Shown in pieces: positions 1 through 9,836 of a stretch of DNA of 64,000 nt. Under the pieces are notes generated by a model that had not been told where the DNA came from, did not search any database, and was given only the letters and a program-made list of their open reading frames with translations. Position 1 is the first letter of the stretch. The number at the start of each line of letters is the position of its first letter. Location of the stretch: contig JAGTXK010000055.1 in the NCBI GenBank assembly GCA_019096195.1, positions 744,001 through 808,000 on the forward strand. The letters are read 5' to 3'. This stretch comes from Boletus sp. NGJ. Its lineage: Eukaryota > Basidiomycota > Agaricomycetes > Boletales > Boletaceae. A program made the position numbers and the translations under genes.

Positions 1-531
1 AACATCACTAGGCAGGAATTGCTTTTGTGGAGCATTGAGGTGAGCCTCGTCCGCATCCCACAACGCATCATTTTGCTCAATTAGCGGTATGATGCTTTGC
101 ATATAACGACGACCTTCCTTGACCACAGTTTCGGGGCGACAGCGTAGTCGTTCATGGACATTTGGTAGATCATTAGGGATAAGATACACTCTGACGAAGA
201 CTGTGTATCCACTAGCGCCAGGTCTGCAGGTTGCCCGGAGAAACAGATGCTTTGCCAGAAACTCCAATTCTCGAAAGAGTGTGTCTGCTGGATGGGTAGA
301 CAAATTTCGCACAGGAATGGAATACCAGTCGCTGCTGCTGTTCGATGCACTGGGGCAGGGCGATTCGCCATCGTGGACAGCAATAGTTAGTGTCCCTGCA
401 GGAATAAGGTTGCTCAACGAGAACGCGTCGGGGGTGGCTCGTGCCTCGACGACAAGTAACTTGTGATTATCTATGCAAAATGGGCAGTATGTGGATGGTA
501 GCGGGCGTTGTGTTCCGTCGTGGGTCTGCAT
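1..531 (-). CDS. Unidentified protein, N-terminal part, runs off left edge
   Basis: An uninterrupted minus-strand frame opens with an ATG at 531 and stays open to the window edge, giving about 177 residues. The N-terminus carries a possible metal-binding pair (TYCPFCIDNHKLL) and later a well-conserved-looking stretch (VFVRVYLIPNDLP, then RRYMQSIIPLIEQ). I do not recognise the family with confidence. Helicase-associated N-termini in Agaricomycetes can look like this, so an SNF2/RING ATPase is possible but unproven. The start is divergent from PAM17, 139 bp away, so the two probably share a promoter. Two other long open frames overlap here (119-466 plus, 81-383 minus) and are shadows. Confidence 0.5.
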   Translation of the reverse strand, partial: MQTHDGTQRPLPSTYCPFCIDNHKLLVVEARATPDAFSLSNLIPAGTLTIAVHDGESPCPSASNSSSDWYSIPVRNLSTHPADTLFRELEFLAKHLFLRATCRPGASGYTVFVRVYLIPNDLPNVHERLRCRPETVVKEGRRYMQSIIPLIEQNDALWDADEAHLNAPQKQFLPSDV

Positions 532-670
532 GGTCCAAGGACGCGTGAGTCATTGATTCTGCCTCAGTGCCACTGTCAATTTAGGTAAATAGTCGTGCGA
601 AATACATTCTTTTTCTGGCCTACGGTTGAGGCGGTACCTTTGCAGGCGGAAACGTTGAACTTCGGCCTTC

Positions 671-1518
671 ATGGTGTCCTTGTTAAAACGTTCGCATGGC
701 CGTGGAATTCGCATCACAGCGACAGCGAGACCCACACCAAAGAAAACCTACTCTATTCGGAAAAATTCCAGCACCGTCTCTGAATCCTCCAAAGACGCAA
801 TAACATGGCCGGAATACCTCGAGATTCGACGCGGCAAGCGCAGATGGGAGACGGTATACTGCCCGCACTTGCCCAGAATTGCTACCTGTTGATGCTCCTT
901 TCTTAGGCCCTGACCATTCCTTCCTCTCTTCTTGGCCTGGTGGGAGGAGCCGCCTATTTTGGATCTCTGGAGACGGACGCAACTAAACCGATCATGGTAC
1001 GTCGCTAACTTCACGGCACGCGTCAAGCGGATGCTGATGGCTCATGTTCCAGGGAATTGACCCCATGTTCTTTTATGGGGCTTGTACAATGGCATGCACG
1101 GGTGAGTCGATCCAAATGACCATCGTAACCTCGTATTCGACGTTCCCAAGGTCTCGGGTACCTTCTGGGACCCGCAATCGGTTCAACTTGCTGGAGAATG
1201 ACCCATCGTCGTACCCTCGCCCTTATAGAAGCAAAGGACCGCGAATTCTACAGACATATAGTCAAAAATCGTGTTGACCCTACGGCACAAAGTGCCAATA
1301 ACCCTGTGCCGGACTACTATGGTATAGAGCTATCCACCTTTCGTCTGATACCCCTTTTTGAGCCGTTTTCCAACTGACAGGAGAGAAAATTGGTTCGCTG
1401 CACCAATACCGCCAAGTACGTGTCGTGGCATTCACCGCAGCTCTTCTTTTAACACAGCTCCTAGTGGTTGCGAGACCAGGCAAAGTTCAGACGGAAAGCA
1501 CAGTTCCCAGTGGAATAG
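671..1518 (+). CDS. PAM17: Pam17, presequence translocase motor subunit
   Basis: Mitochondrial inner-membrane protein that helps assemble the Tim44/Hsp70 import motor on the TIM23 channel. Six exons: 671-853, 907-996, 1053-1101, 1151-1321, 1381-1415, 1465-1518, all GT-AG and in frame. Family signatures read straight through the junctions: ITWPEYLEIRR, a first membrane segment (SLLGLVGGAAYFGSLE), then KPIMGIDPMFFYGACTMAC, the second membrane segment (GLGYLLGPAIGS) and the end WLRDQAKFRRKAQ. The N-terminus is rich in Arg, Ser and Thr without acidic residues, as expected of a mitochondrial presequence. Five introns in under 850 bp make this gene invisible to single-ORF searches. The match to the family is very clear. 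Confidence 0.93.
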
Positions 1519-1873
1519 AAGCAGGACCGCCTCGATACATTATCCTTTACAGTAGCATACACAATGCATTTGTTATTTTCCATCGAGACTCGGGGCAGGA
1601 CTATCCTGTGGCCAGGGGAGTTAATTGACCGCTACTAAGTGTCGACAAGTGTCGACTACAATATTCGAATACTGATAGGGTATAGCGCTACACTTAAATA
1701 CCGATTATAATAATATGGAATGATTGTGTAGCATCAGCCGTGTCATAACTAGCCTCTGGAATAAGACCGCGAGCGTGGAGAAAGCGCACCAACACAAAGT
1801 AACGCGGATTCGCGACCAGCGTGGCTGCATTGTGGAACGAAACAAAGACTATCGTAAATCGCCACTCACTCCA
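1519..1873. other. Intergenic, convergent 3' interval
   Basis: Gap of 355 bp between the stops of PAM17 and the minus-strand membrane-protein gene. AT-rich around 1640-1730, consistent with shared 3' untranslated and polyadenylation sequence. No gene or repeat seen. Confidence 0.6.
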
Positions 1874-2560
1874 CTAACTCTTGAATCCTAGCCCGGGTCT
1901 CGCCAAAGACCGGGTTTGCATACCGCTCACCGCGAGAGCCTGAGGTGTCACCGGGGGATCTTGTTCCCCTTTCCGATTCTTTTCCGGATAAGATGTTTCA
2001 TTTTGCGACGACGACGACGCACGCGCCGGTGTAGAATTAGGGTAGAGAGCCGGAATCAGGTTCCGGGGTTTGATCGGATTGGACGGGGAAGGCGATCGTG
2101 CGCGTTTGGTATGCGGGGCTGCAGATTTTCTGTCCCAGTCTTCGTCTGGCGCAGGGCTGCTGATTGAGCGGATCTGGGGAGTCCAGCGCAAACCCGGCAG
2201 AGGGGTGACGGGAACGATTGGGTGGGTCGCGGCTAGAGCCTCAACGTCGCGTACTGCTTCCTTTTTCCAGCGGCCGTTCATCATACACGCTCGATGTTGT
2301 CCGCCGTCTCCGTATCCAGCAGGTAGCAACCACTTGGCCATGCAACGTGCGTAAATCCGATTCTCTGTAGAGTGAACTGAACCAAACATACCTAGGGTAG
2401 CCAGTATAAAGAGTGATAGAAAAATGACGATCATAGCGCTCGATGCGGGTGAAATACTCGGGTTGCTCGAGTTTGATTGAGGGGTACCGGTAGGTGTTAG
2501 AGATGCAACAACCTGTAAAGTTGGTGCGACCTCCGGACCAGCCGGGACGTCAGAACTCAT
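1874..2560 (-). CDS. Single-pass membrane protein, unknown function
   Basis: About 228 residues from the ATG at 2560; the longer frame upstream begins with a non-ATG codon, so I start at MSSDVPAG. Residues about 20-45 are Ser/Thr/Pro rich, followed by one hydrophobic segment (MIVIFLSLFILATLGMFG) and a long basic, Pro/Ser-rich tail containing TPLPGLRWTPQ and KRARSPSPS. No signal peptide is obvious, so a type III single-pass protein is the simplest reading. A potential intron of only 27 nt lies just after the membrane segment; it is shorter than any other intron here and I left it as coding. I recognise no family. Confidence 0.5.
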   Translation of the reverse strand: MSSDVPAGPEVAPTLQVVASLTPTGTPQSNSSNPSISPASSAMIVIFLSLFILATLGMFGSVHSTENRIYARCMAKWLLPAGYGDGGQHRACMMNGRWKKEAVRDVEALAATHPIVPVTPLPGLRWTPQIRSISSPAPDEDWDRKSAAPHTKRARSPSPSNPIKPRNLIPALYPNSTPARASSSSQNETSYPEKNRKGEQDPPVTPQALAVSGMQTRSLARPGLGFKS

Positions 2561-3399
2561 GAGCAAAGGGAACGCTAGCCGGAGCAAAGCGTTTTGAGGC
2601 AACGAACGACGTGTCCGTCGAGGACAGAAGGAGATATACTTTGTAAGACTCAGGTCGAGAGTCTATGTAGGCCCCACGGCACCATTGATTACCCCTCGCA
2701 ACGCTTGAATCGCCACTGCGTCTGCAGTGAGGGTGGGGCTAAAGGGCCCCGACTTGGAGATCAAGAAGTGTCAGAGCGGTCCATCGTAACCGTGATGGAA
2801 TGGACAGTGGGCTGTAAATTTAGATTGCGCCCACCTTTGTGAAAATGTTTACTACAACGCAAATCGAAATTTGAGATATCGGGCTGGTGTGAGACTTGGA
2901 GGTCACATTGAAACCAGACTGTGACAGTGACATAAATTCAAGCTCCTCGCGGACACGCTCGTCGGCACAGCGGCAGCTCTCACTATACCCAACGCGCCTG
3001 AGTTCAGATATTGAATCACCGCAGGGATGTGACATATCATTACACAGCATTGAATGGTCTCTCGAGTCCGACCCAGTGAAGCTTTTGCCAACAACAAAAA
3101 CAAAAACAAAATGCGTATAATAGTTGGTATGTTGCCGAACCCAACAAGTGCACTGAGGTGGGCGCGATACTTACTTATTACCTAGGAATTGGAAGTAATC
3201 AACTCGAAAATTCAAGTAACGCAGGACGGCAAAAGATCAAGTAAAGGGATTCAAAGCACAGACGGAATGAATTTGCACTGACCGAGGCTGCCTTTACCAC
3301 CCGTCGCAAAGGATTTGATAGTGCATGTGTTGGATTGGACCTGTGCATAGATGTAGCAATGATTACATGATGTAGATGCAAGATATCTCGTGGCGTGTG
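2561..3399. other. Gene-poor interval
   Basis: About 840 bp without a supportable gene. Only short frames occur (2820-3050 minus, 2896-3120 plus). An A-rich CAAAAACAAAAAC stretch lies near 3095, just before an ATG at 3111 that could start a tiny spliced frame, but nothing recognisable follows. The ankyrin/AAA+ gene ends at its right side. Confidence 0.5.
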
Positions 3400-5455
3400 C
3401 TAGGTTTCATCGATTAGGATATTTGATATAGCTCTGTGTAGCGATCGTGCTCCTTCGCTAGGGTGGTAGCTCGGTAGAGCCTTCATGACCAAAGACTCTA
3501 CATCTTGAGGAGACATTTTGAACGCCTCGCCCGAGAGTGCATGGACGGCCTCCGCACTAATAGCCTTCTTCTCATCCAGCGAAAAGGGCACAAAGGGAAG
3601 GACTGCAGTGACACGAGAAACCAACGAAGCCTGTCGGGCGAGTATGAGGCAAGTTTTCGACGAGAGAAAATGATCATACCCCGAGGCAGCGCGAGACATA
3701 GGGTCGCAGCATCCCCGTCAGCTCAAGGTACTCTTCCTGAGACATTCGGTTGTCTGGTTCCGCACGATTCTCGTGGTGTGCAAAGACCAACTCATGACCA
3801 ATGTTCGACGTGCCTAGCCAAATGACATTGCGCGCATCGACGTGACGCTTTCCAGCCTCAAAGGAACATCGACCTGCCGGGCGATCAGCCAGACCGGATG
3901 GAACTCGACGTTGAGAACAAACCCAGTTCCCAAGGCATAAGGAGAGACCAGAGCGCCTTCTGATCTTCAACTTTCTCAATTTCCTGGCATACTGCATAAA
4001 CGCCTTGTCCCACCATTCAATGTAGGACACTCACATCCAAGACAACTACACATCTCTTCCCCTCATTGTCACTCAAGAATTCTGCCAGAGTACACGAAGA
4101 GGGTTCCTGCAAAGTCGTTCGTTACCAACGGATGTCGAGAAGGTGGATAACTTACCTCATACGGACTCATGGAATACGACTGCCAGATGTCGTGAGTAGA
4201 TTGGAGTGTAGTCATATTTACAGTGTGAGTAGGGACGTCAAGCAGGGATCCAACTACTCAACGGTGTCAGAAGCCAACCGTGTATGATGGAAACAGACGT
4301 ACATTTCCGTGCTAGCAAGCTCTTCCCGTGACCACTCGGACCTGTACTAGAATTCGTACGGTTTCGAATGGGAGCAAACGGAGTCACGCACCACACAGCA
4401 AAACCACGATAGGAGCCACGGCCAACTTCCGCGAATGCATGCCAAGAACGCGGAACAACTGCTCCAAGGCCCAGTCTTGCCCGATGAGATCGTATCGAAC
4501 CCGCGTCAGAGGGCGAAAGAACGAGCGGTAGATCAGCTGTGAAGTCTGGCGAGTATGAGCTGCATCGGCTCGGGCGACAAAGTACCTACGCATAACGGGC
4601 GAATGAGCCAGGAAACAAAACAAAAGGCCCAAATTACCTTGTGGCTGGGTCCATTCCTTCCACTGTGGTCTCGGGAGGGAGAGCGGTTGGTTCGTGACCA
4701 CCCTCTTTGTGCGGCGCAGGGTTCAAGGTTAGATTCCGCAATGCTGAGGGGTTTGCGCCATACGCAAGTAGCGCTTTAACAATATCTTGCTTGTGCGCTA
4801 GCTTGTCGTTGGTAAGTGTGAACGCCAGAGCGGATTGGGGTCCAACGGAATCGTTTGGACCTGCCTCGCCACTCTCAAGGACTTGACGCACTTGATCCAC
4901 ATTGTCACTAGCAATAGCGAAAAGCAGGGTAGGCTTCGGCGTAGCGATGGCGTGAACTGGCACTGCGAGAACAGAAGCAGGACGCGTCCAGTTATCTTCG
5001 TGTTTGGGTTGGATGCGACGTGATATGGTAGAATCATGTTCTTCAATCTCTCGTTCCTCGTTCGTAATGCAGGAAAGACTTAATGTCGAGCTCCTGGTAG
5101 AAAAACGATGTGTACCATCAGCTGAAGTATAATTTCGAGAACCTGCTCGATAATGCGATAATCGCCAAGACTTTGGCTGTTGAATGGGTGCAGCAACGGA
5201 TCTTGAGTCGCGACGAGTCGAAGAAGATTGCGACGCAGAGCAAGCATCGTCGGCGGCTTGCGGGTTCGGTGAGTTGAAACTGGTGCGCTTGGGGGTATGG
5301 TGTATATGCTCGGGTATTCGTTCACATGAAGACGAAAGCTACCCCGCAAGTTAACATCAGCTCTACGGGGAAACCAACTGACATACCGATGAATTACGTG
5401 AAAACGAAGTGGTAGATGATACACTAGGAGATCGCGGTGCAGATGAATTGAACAT
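3400..5455 (-). CDS. Ankyrin-repeat AAA+ ATPase, ClpB/Skd3-like
   Basis: Predicted 552 residues in nine exons (5387-5455, 4638-5338, 4392-4585, 4303-4341, 4156-4253, 4035-4106, 3923-3983, 3680-3873, 3400-3630), every junction GT-AG and in frame. After a Ser-rich disordered N-terminus come ankyrin repeats (LLFAIASDNVDQVRQVLES, then IVKALLAYGANPS), then one AAA+ module: IGQDWALEQL, Walker A GPSGHGKS, Walker B VVVLDEIEKVE, sensor-1 region VIWLGTSNIG, and a ClpB-type C-terminal small domain (YHPSEGARSLHRAI). Ankyrin plus a single Clp AAA+ module is the layout of mitochondrial Skd3/CLPB, a protein disaggregase; localisation here is not shown. The only ATG in frame at the front is 5455. The Ser-rich linker stays open upstream, so this may instead be the C-terminal half of the CCCH gene at 5621-9306. 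Confidence 0.8.
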
Positions 5456-5620
5456 ACGGTCTACTGTTGGATGATACTTGTAGATGCTGCAGGGTGACTG
5501 ATGAATCGCAAAGTTACTCACGGGACAAAATGCTAGATGCGATGCTGGACGAATGGGAAGAAAATGTAGAAGATCTCTTGTCAATGATGGAGGACTGGGG
5601 AAGAGGATCAGTAGGGTAAC

Positions 5621-8600
5621 TTAAGCAGTCGGGAAGCTACTGACGAGGCGGAGCTGCCTCAACCCGCCCGTAGGAGGAGCAGACATTGGTTTCACAGTCA
5701 AGGGCGACCGTGTTGCAGAGGGAACGTGGATCGCAGAAGAACATCCTGGAGGCAAATCCTCTTCCACTATATCGGTTCGAATGCGCAACACTTCTCGGAG
5801 CGCGGACGCAGGAAGTACAACATCCAACGGCTGTGATGATTGTATCGCCGCAGGCTAAGTAACAAGTGAACCCCAAGGGTTGTCCAATCAAAATTACTCG
5901 CATACCTGCGGTTTGTGGCGCCGAAATCCTAATGGGACCATAGTACTCCCAATCCCCCGAACCTGCAACCTAGTAGACTGATGTCTACGGGAAGAAGATT
6001 CCTTGGCGTTGGCATGGTTTGGTTCTGGAACTAGTTCGGCGAGAGAAGAATACGGAAATGATCTCCGTCCGATCAAAAGAGGACGGAGGGCAGTTTCAGA
6101 CCGTGGAGAATCTGTGTCGGAATTACTGGTCTTGCTGTCGGAAGACGGAGAGGTTACCCTGCGGAAAACATGAGGTGTATGATCCACAGACTGGAGGTGA
6201 ACGTCTTGAAAGGGTTCTTCTATGGGGCTAGACACATCGAGAGATGTAGTGTCTTTGTGCGCGGGACTAGGGAACTCTGAGCTATCGTCCGAAATACCAT
6301 CGTCAAAATACTGGTCATAAAGCGACTGTACAGAATCAAATCGACCCAGCTGTTCCAGTGGCGGTGGTGGCGACCTCGATATATAAGAAGCGTGCCCAAG
6401 GACAGTCACAGGAGGCGATCTTCCTTTTACAGTGAGATCGGATGCGGCTCGACTCCTTCGCAAAGTGAAGTCAGCGTCAGAATCAGGAGACCCGGCTGAC
6501 GGAAGTCGGCTTGGCCCCACTTTCTCTGTCAGGTCAGAACCCGAGAGTATCCGTTGCATGTCTTCACACTGCAACACTGTGCACCCGTTCGACGCATCCT
6601 TTTCGAGATTCGTGACAGCTGCTTCGGACAGGACGGGCGTTTCTTCATTACCACTAAGAGTGGAGTGTCCGACAAACTCGGTTGACAGAGAGGGAGGAAG
6701 AGGAAACGACAATCGTTGAGTGAAATCGTCACACTCAGAGTCGAGAGACTCAGTGATTTCATCGGACCCCAGACTGTTCTCCGCAACCAGACTTTGGCCA
6801 GCCTCAGCTGCGGCGCATTCTGCGGGGCGATCGTGTAAAACGGTAGTCGATGGCTCCGGGGACCGGGAATCGTTGCCATCGACATCACGAGGTGCGTACA
6901 TGTCCTTGCCTGAAAATGGACTGCGAGAGCTCTCCGCCAATGAGCTCGATTTCAATGAAGGGTTGTCGAAGTGCGAGATGCCAGACAAGCGTCCTTGCGG
7001 TACGACATTCTCTGGGGCAAATTCCGGGATATCACTGGCGCTCGGAACAGCATAGCCAAGTGTATCCCTGACCGAAGACGGACCAAGTGAGCTCTCCGTT
7101 GACGGGCTCGAATTCGGAAGATGTTTATCGAAATGCAACACAGTAGACAAGTGTTCCCGCGGAGCAACAGCATTCGCTGGAAGCCTGGTATGTTTCCCAT
7201 TCACACCTTGGGGAGCATCGCCAAGAACGTCCTTGATCGAGGGCGGACTGCGAGAACTCCCCGCTGACGAGCCCGGATTCGGAGGACGTTTATCGAAACA
7301 CAAAACACCGGACAAGCGTTTCTGCGGGGCAACATTTTCTGAAGCGAGCTCCTGAATATCATCGGCACCTGCAGCAGCATAGCCGAGAACGTCCTCGTAT
7401 GAAGATGGACTGTAAGAGCTCTCCGCTGACGGGCTCAATTTCGGAGAGCGACGATCGTAATGCAAAACAGCGGGCATGTGTTCCTGCAAAGCAACAAGAT
7501 TTCCTGGGGCAAATTCCTGAAGATCATCCGCGCCTAGGGGGACATAGCCGAGGATGTCCTTGGCCGAAGACAGGCTGCCCGAGGTATCCATTGACGGACT
7601 CGATATCAAAGAGCGTTTACCGAAATGAAAACCCCCCCCAAACAGGGGTCCCCGCGGGGCAACAGCTTCCTCTGGGGCTATTGCCTCAGAGACCCCGGTG
7701 TTGTCAATCTGACCTGCCATACCTGTCGTGGCAACGAGGTAAGGAGACTCGCGCGCGCGCGAATCGAAAATGGGCTGTTCCAAGAGTTCGTTTGCATCAC
7801 TGTAATGAGAGAGTACCGATGTGTTAGGAGTTGAACAGCCAGAAACGGATGAAAGGAGGGAGTTGCGCTTGACAGCTGATACCTTGGAGATATCGCTCAT
7901 GTCTTCATAGGAAGGTTGCGTTGAAAGCGCGGTCTTAAAGGACAGATTGTCATCGGAAGGCTGGTTGCATGAATCTAGATCAAATTCCTTTGTTGGATGA
8001 AGATATTCAGGGGAGTACCGCCGCAGGCTGTGCAGAACTGCGGGAACCTTCGATAGCTCTTCTTCTTCTTCGGCCTTCTCTTCTGCGACAACAGCGACAT
8101 TCACTTGCAAAGGATCACAAGCCTCATTTTCTCGTTGTTCTTCGGAAGGCGACGTGTCATAGGCACCCAGAATGGTGTATGCAATATCCTCGTTGTCTTC
8201 TGAACTATCATCAGACTCAACTTCCTTGATGACTTCAATGGGATGGGGGGATGGGCGTAGAGCATTAATATCGTACGACACCCTCCTGTCTTGGAATGCG
8301 GGAGAAGAGTGTGATACTTGACGTGAATGAGACAGGAATGTCACTGGAGATCGAAAGCTTCTTGGCGGGGAGCGCGGGAATGGAAGAGGGCTAACCCAGC
8401 TGTCTCCATCGGCATATCCTGAATCTATTGAATCCCCTCTTTTGACCTTGGAACCCAACGAAGGAATAGGAAACGGTCGGAGCTTGGCCGACAGCTGAAC
8501 AGGGGACAAGAGGTTCACTGCACCATCCTCGATGGGGCTAGCTACAGAAGACACCCCAAAGACACTATACTGGGGAGAGGCTAATAGCGACGCGCCGGTG

Positions 8601-9306
8601 AACGACGAGAGGGTAGATTGCCTGTTTGACATCATCACGGTAGGATCCTCCTCCCCGCATTCGTCCATATCTTCGTCGTCACCTTCTTCTTCGGATTCTG
8701 ACCCTATCACATAGGTTTCCGCATCCTGCACGAAACAGGATGTAGTATCCCCGTCGGCGGAGTTCTCGTCATCAGGAACCCGCAGGAACTCTTCACCAGC
8801 CACTTCAGGAAAGAAAGATTCCTCCTGGCACCCAAATGGATCGACCAAGGTATCTTCGGAGTCGGGTTCAAGAATGAGCGACAGTTCCGCGCAACCAGAA
8901 GTACCCTGCTCGGGCACCATGGGAGGATTGGCGGGAGGTCCAATAACATCGGAAAGCACGGACAAGAGTCCTGAGTAGCGCGACGAATCTTGGATAGAAG
9001 TTACCGGACTCTCCGGGCTTGCTAGGTCGACCGAACGGGGGCTGGCAGAGTTGACGACGACGGAAGGGAGATTGAAGACGGGCTTGGGAGGGAGAGACGG
9101 CTGCGTGACCTGAATGGCGCTGAGCAGCGGCTCATCGACAGTATTCCTCACTTTGACATCGTGAAGAAAATTGCAAGAGTCCGCAAAGAGACATCGTCCT
9201 TGAGAGAAAAACGGACATGGTCGCGCTGGGACACGTCAGGAAGGAGAATATGGATGGAGAGAAGGACCCTACTTCTCTTCAGCCAGGCTGGTTCTTGAAT
9301 GGACAT
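5621..9306 (-). CDS. Large CCCH zinc-finger protein with internal repeats
   Basis: Predicted 1195 residues from three exons (9273-9306, 5906-9225, 5621-5854). The first two exons join to give MSIQEPAWLKRT followed by one CCCH finger, CPFFSQGRCLFADSCNFLHD (C-x7-C-x5-C-x3-H), a class usually binding RNA. The rest is acidic, Ser/Pro-rich and probably disordered, with acidic patches (SESEEEGDDEDMDECGEED) and a tandem array of about five 54-residue units at 6830-7640. The start matters: the 3.3-kb exon has no ATG of its own at the front, and only the small upstream exon supplies both the ATG and the first zinc ligand. The end is uncertain: translation can stop at 5621, or an alternative donor at 5635 can extend a Ser-rich frame toward the ankyrin/AAA+ gene. 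Confidence 0.75.
6830..7640 (-). repeat. Coding tandem repeat, about five units of 162 nt
   Basis: Within the CCCH protein, a unit of about 54 residues recurs about five times with divergence. Each unit holds a Phe-Asp/Gly-Lys anchor (FHFGKRS, FDKRPPN, FDKHLPN, FDNPSLK), a Ser-rich block (SAESSYSPSS), a DVLGYA-type block (KDILGYV, EDVLGYA, KDVLGDA, RDTLGYA), an acidic ADDIQE block and an APENVVPQ block. Anchors fall near 7625, 7460, 7295, 7130 and 6965, so the period is close to 162 nt. The last unit is shortened. Confidence 0.8.
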
Positions 9307-9436
9307 TCCAGCAGTTCATTGAGCGAAAACTGGCGCGGACGAGTAGCAGTGCATGGACCCTCGCAAAACGAATGAAACCGGCAGTGGATTTCAGTCCCGG
9401 CACAGCCACCATTATCACCAAGTTTGCCAGCCGCAG

Positions 9437-9836
9437 ATGGCAGCCTCCAGAATCGCCCGTCTGACCCTCTTCTCAGGCCCTCAGTGCTCTCTTTGTGAGG
9501 TGGGTATTGTGCAACAATTGTCGATGTCTAATGACGAGCGCAAATGTCCAGATCGCCAAAGCCGAACTAGCCAAAGTGAAGAAACAGGTGCGCAAGCTGC
9601 TCGTATTTACTCAGCTCTCCAAACTCATCGAAAGTGCCCAGCGAGAGTTCGACTTGGAAGTCATCGATATCCAGGAAAACGGCCAGGAAAAGTGGAAGAA
9701 GAAATACGTTTACTGGATACCCGCCCTACATCTCGATGGGAGGGAGATAGCCAAGGGTCGCTGGGATGCCTCCACAGTGCTCGAGGCGCTGAAACAATGG
9801 GAGGCGAAACCGGAGTCCGAGCAGTCGACGGAATAG
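9437..9836 (+). CDS. Glutaredoxin-like protein (DUF836, YDR286C-type)
   Basis: Small thioredoxin-fold protein of about 115 residues in two exons (9437-9499, 9552-9836). The N-terminus RLTLFSGPQCSLCE gives the expected beta strand and CxxC redox motif (CSLC), followed after the intron by AKAELAKVKKQ and the strand FDLEVIDIQENGQEKWKKKY, then YVYWIPALHLDG with the cis-Pro region. This is the DUF836 family, whose substrates are unknown. An in-frame ATG at 9353 would add 28 residues that do not look conserved, so I use 9437. The CDS 3' end overlaps the start of the next gene by 40 nt in another frame, and failure to splice the 52-nt intron gives one open frame running through both genes. Confidence 0.88.

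Noticed and set aside
3111-3260. Tiny plus-strand spliced frame starting MRIIVG
   Set aside because: Splices to about 25 residues then stops; no continuation with recognisable sequence.
7748-7764. CG dinucleotide run
   Set aside because: Encodes Arg/Ala codons inside the CCCH gene; short and likely incidental.
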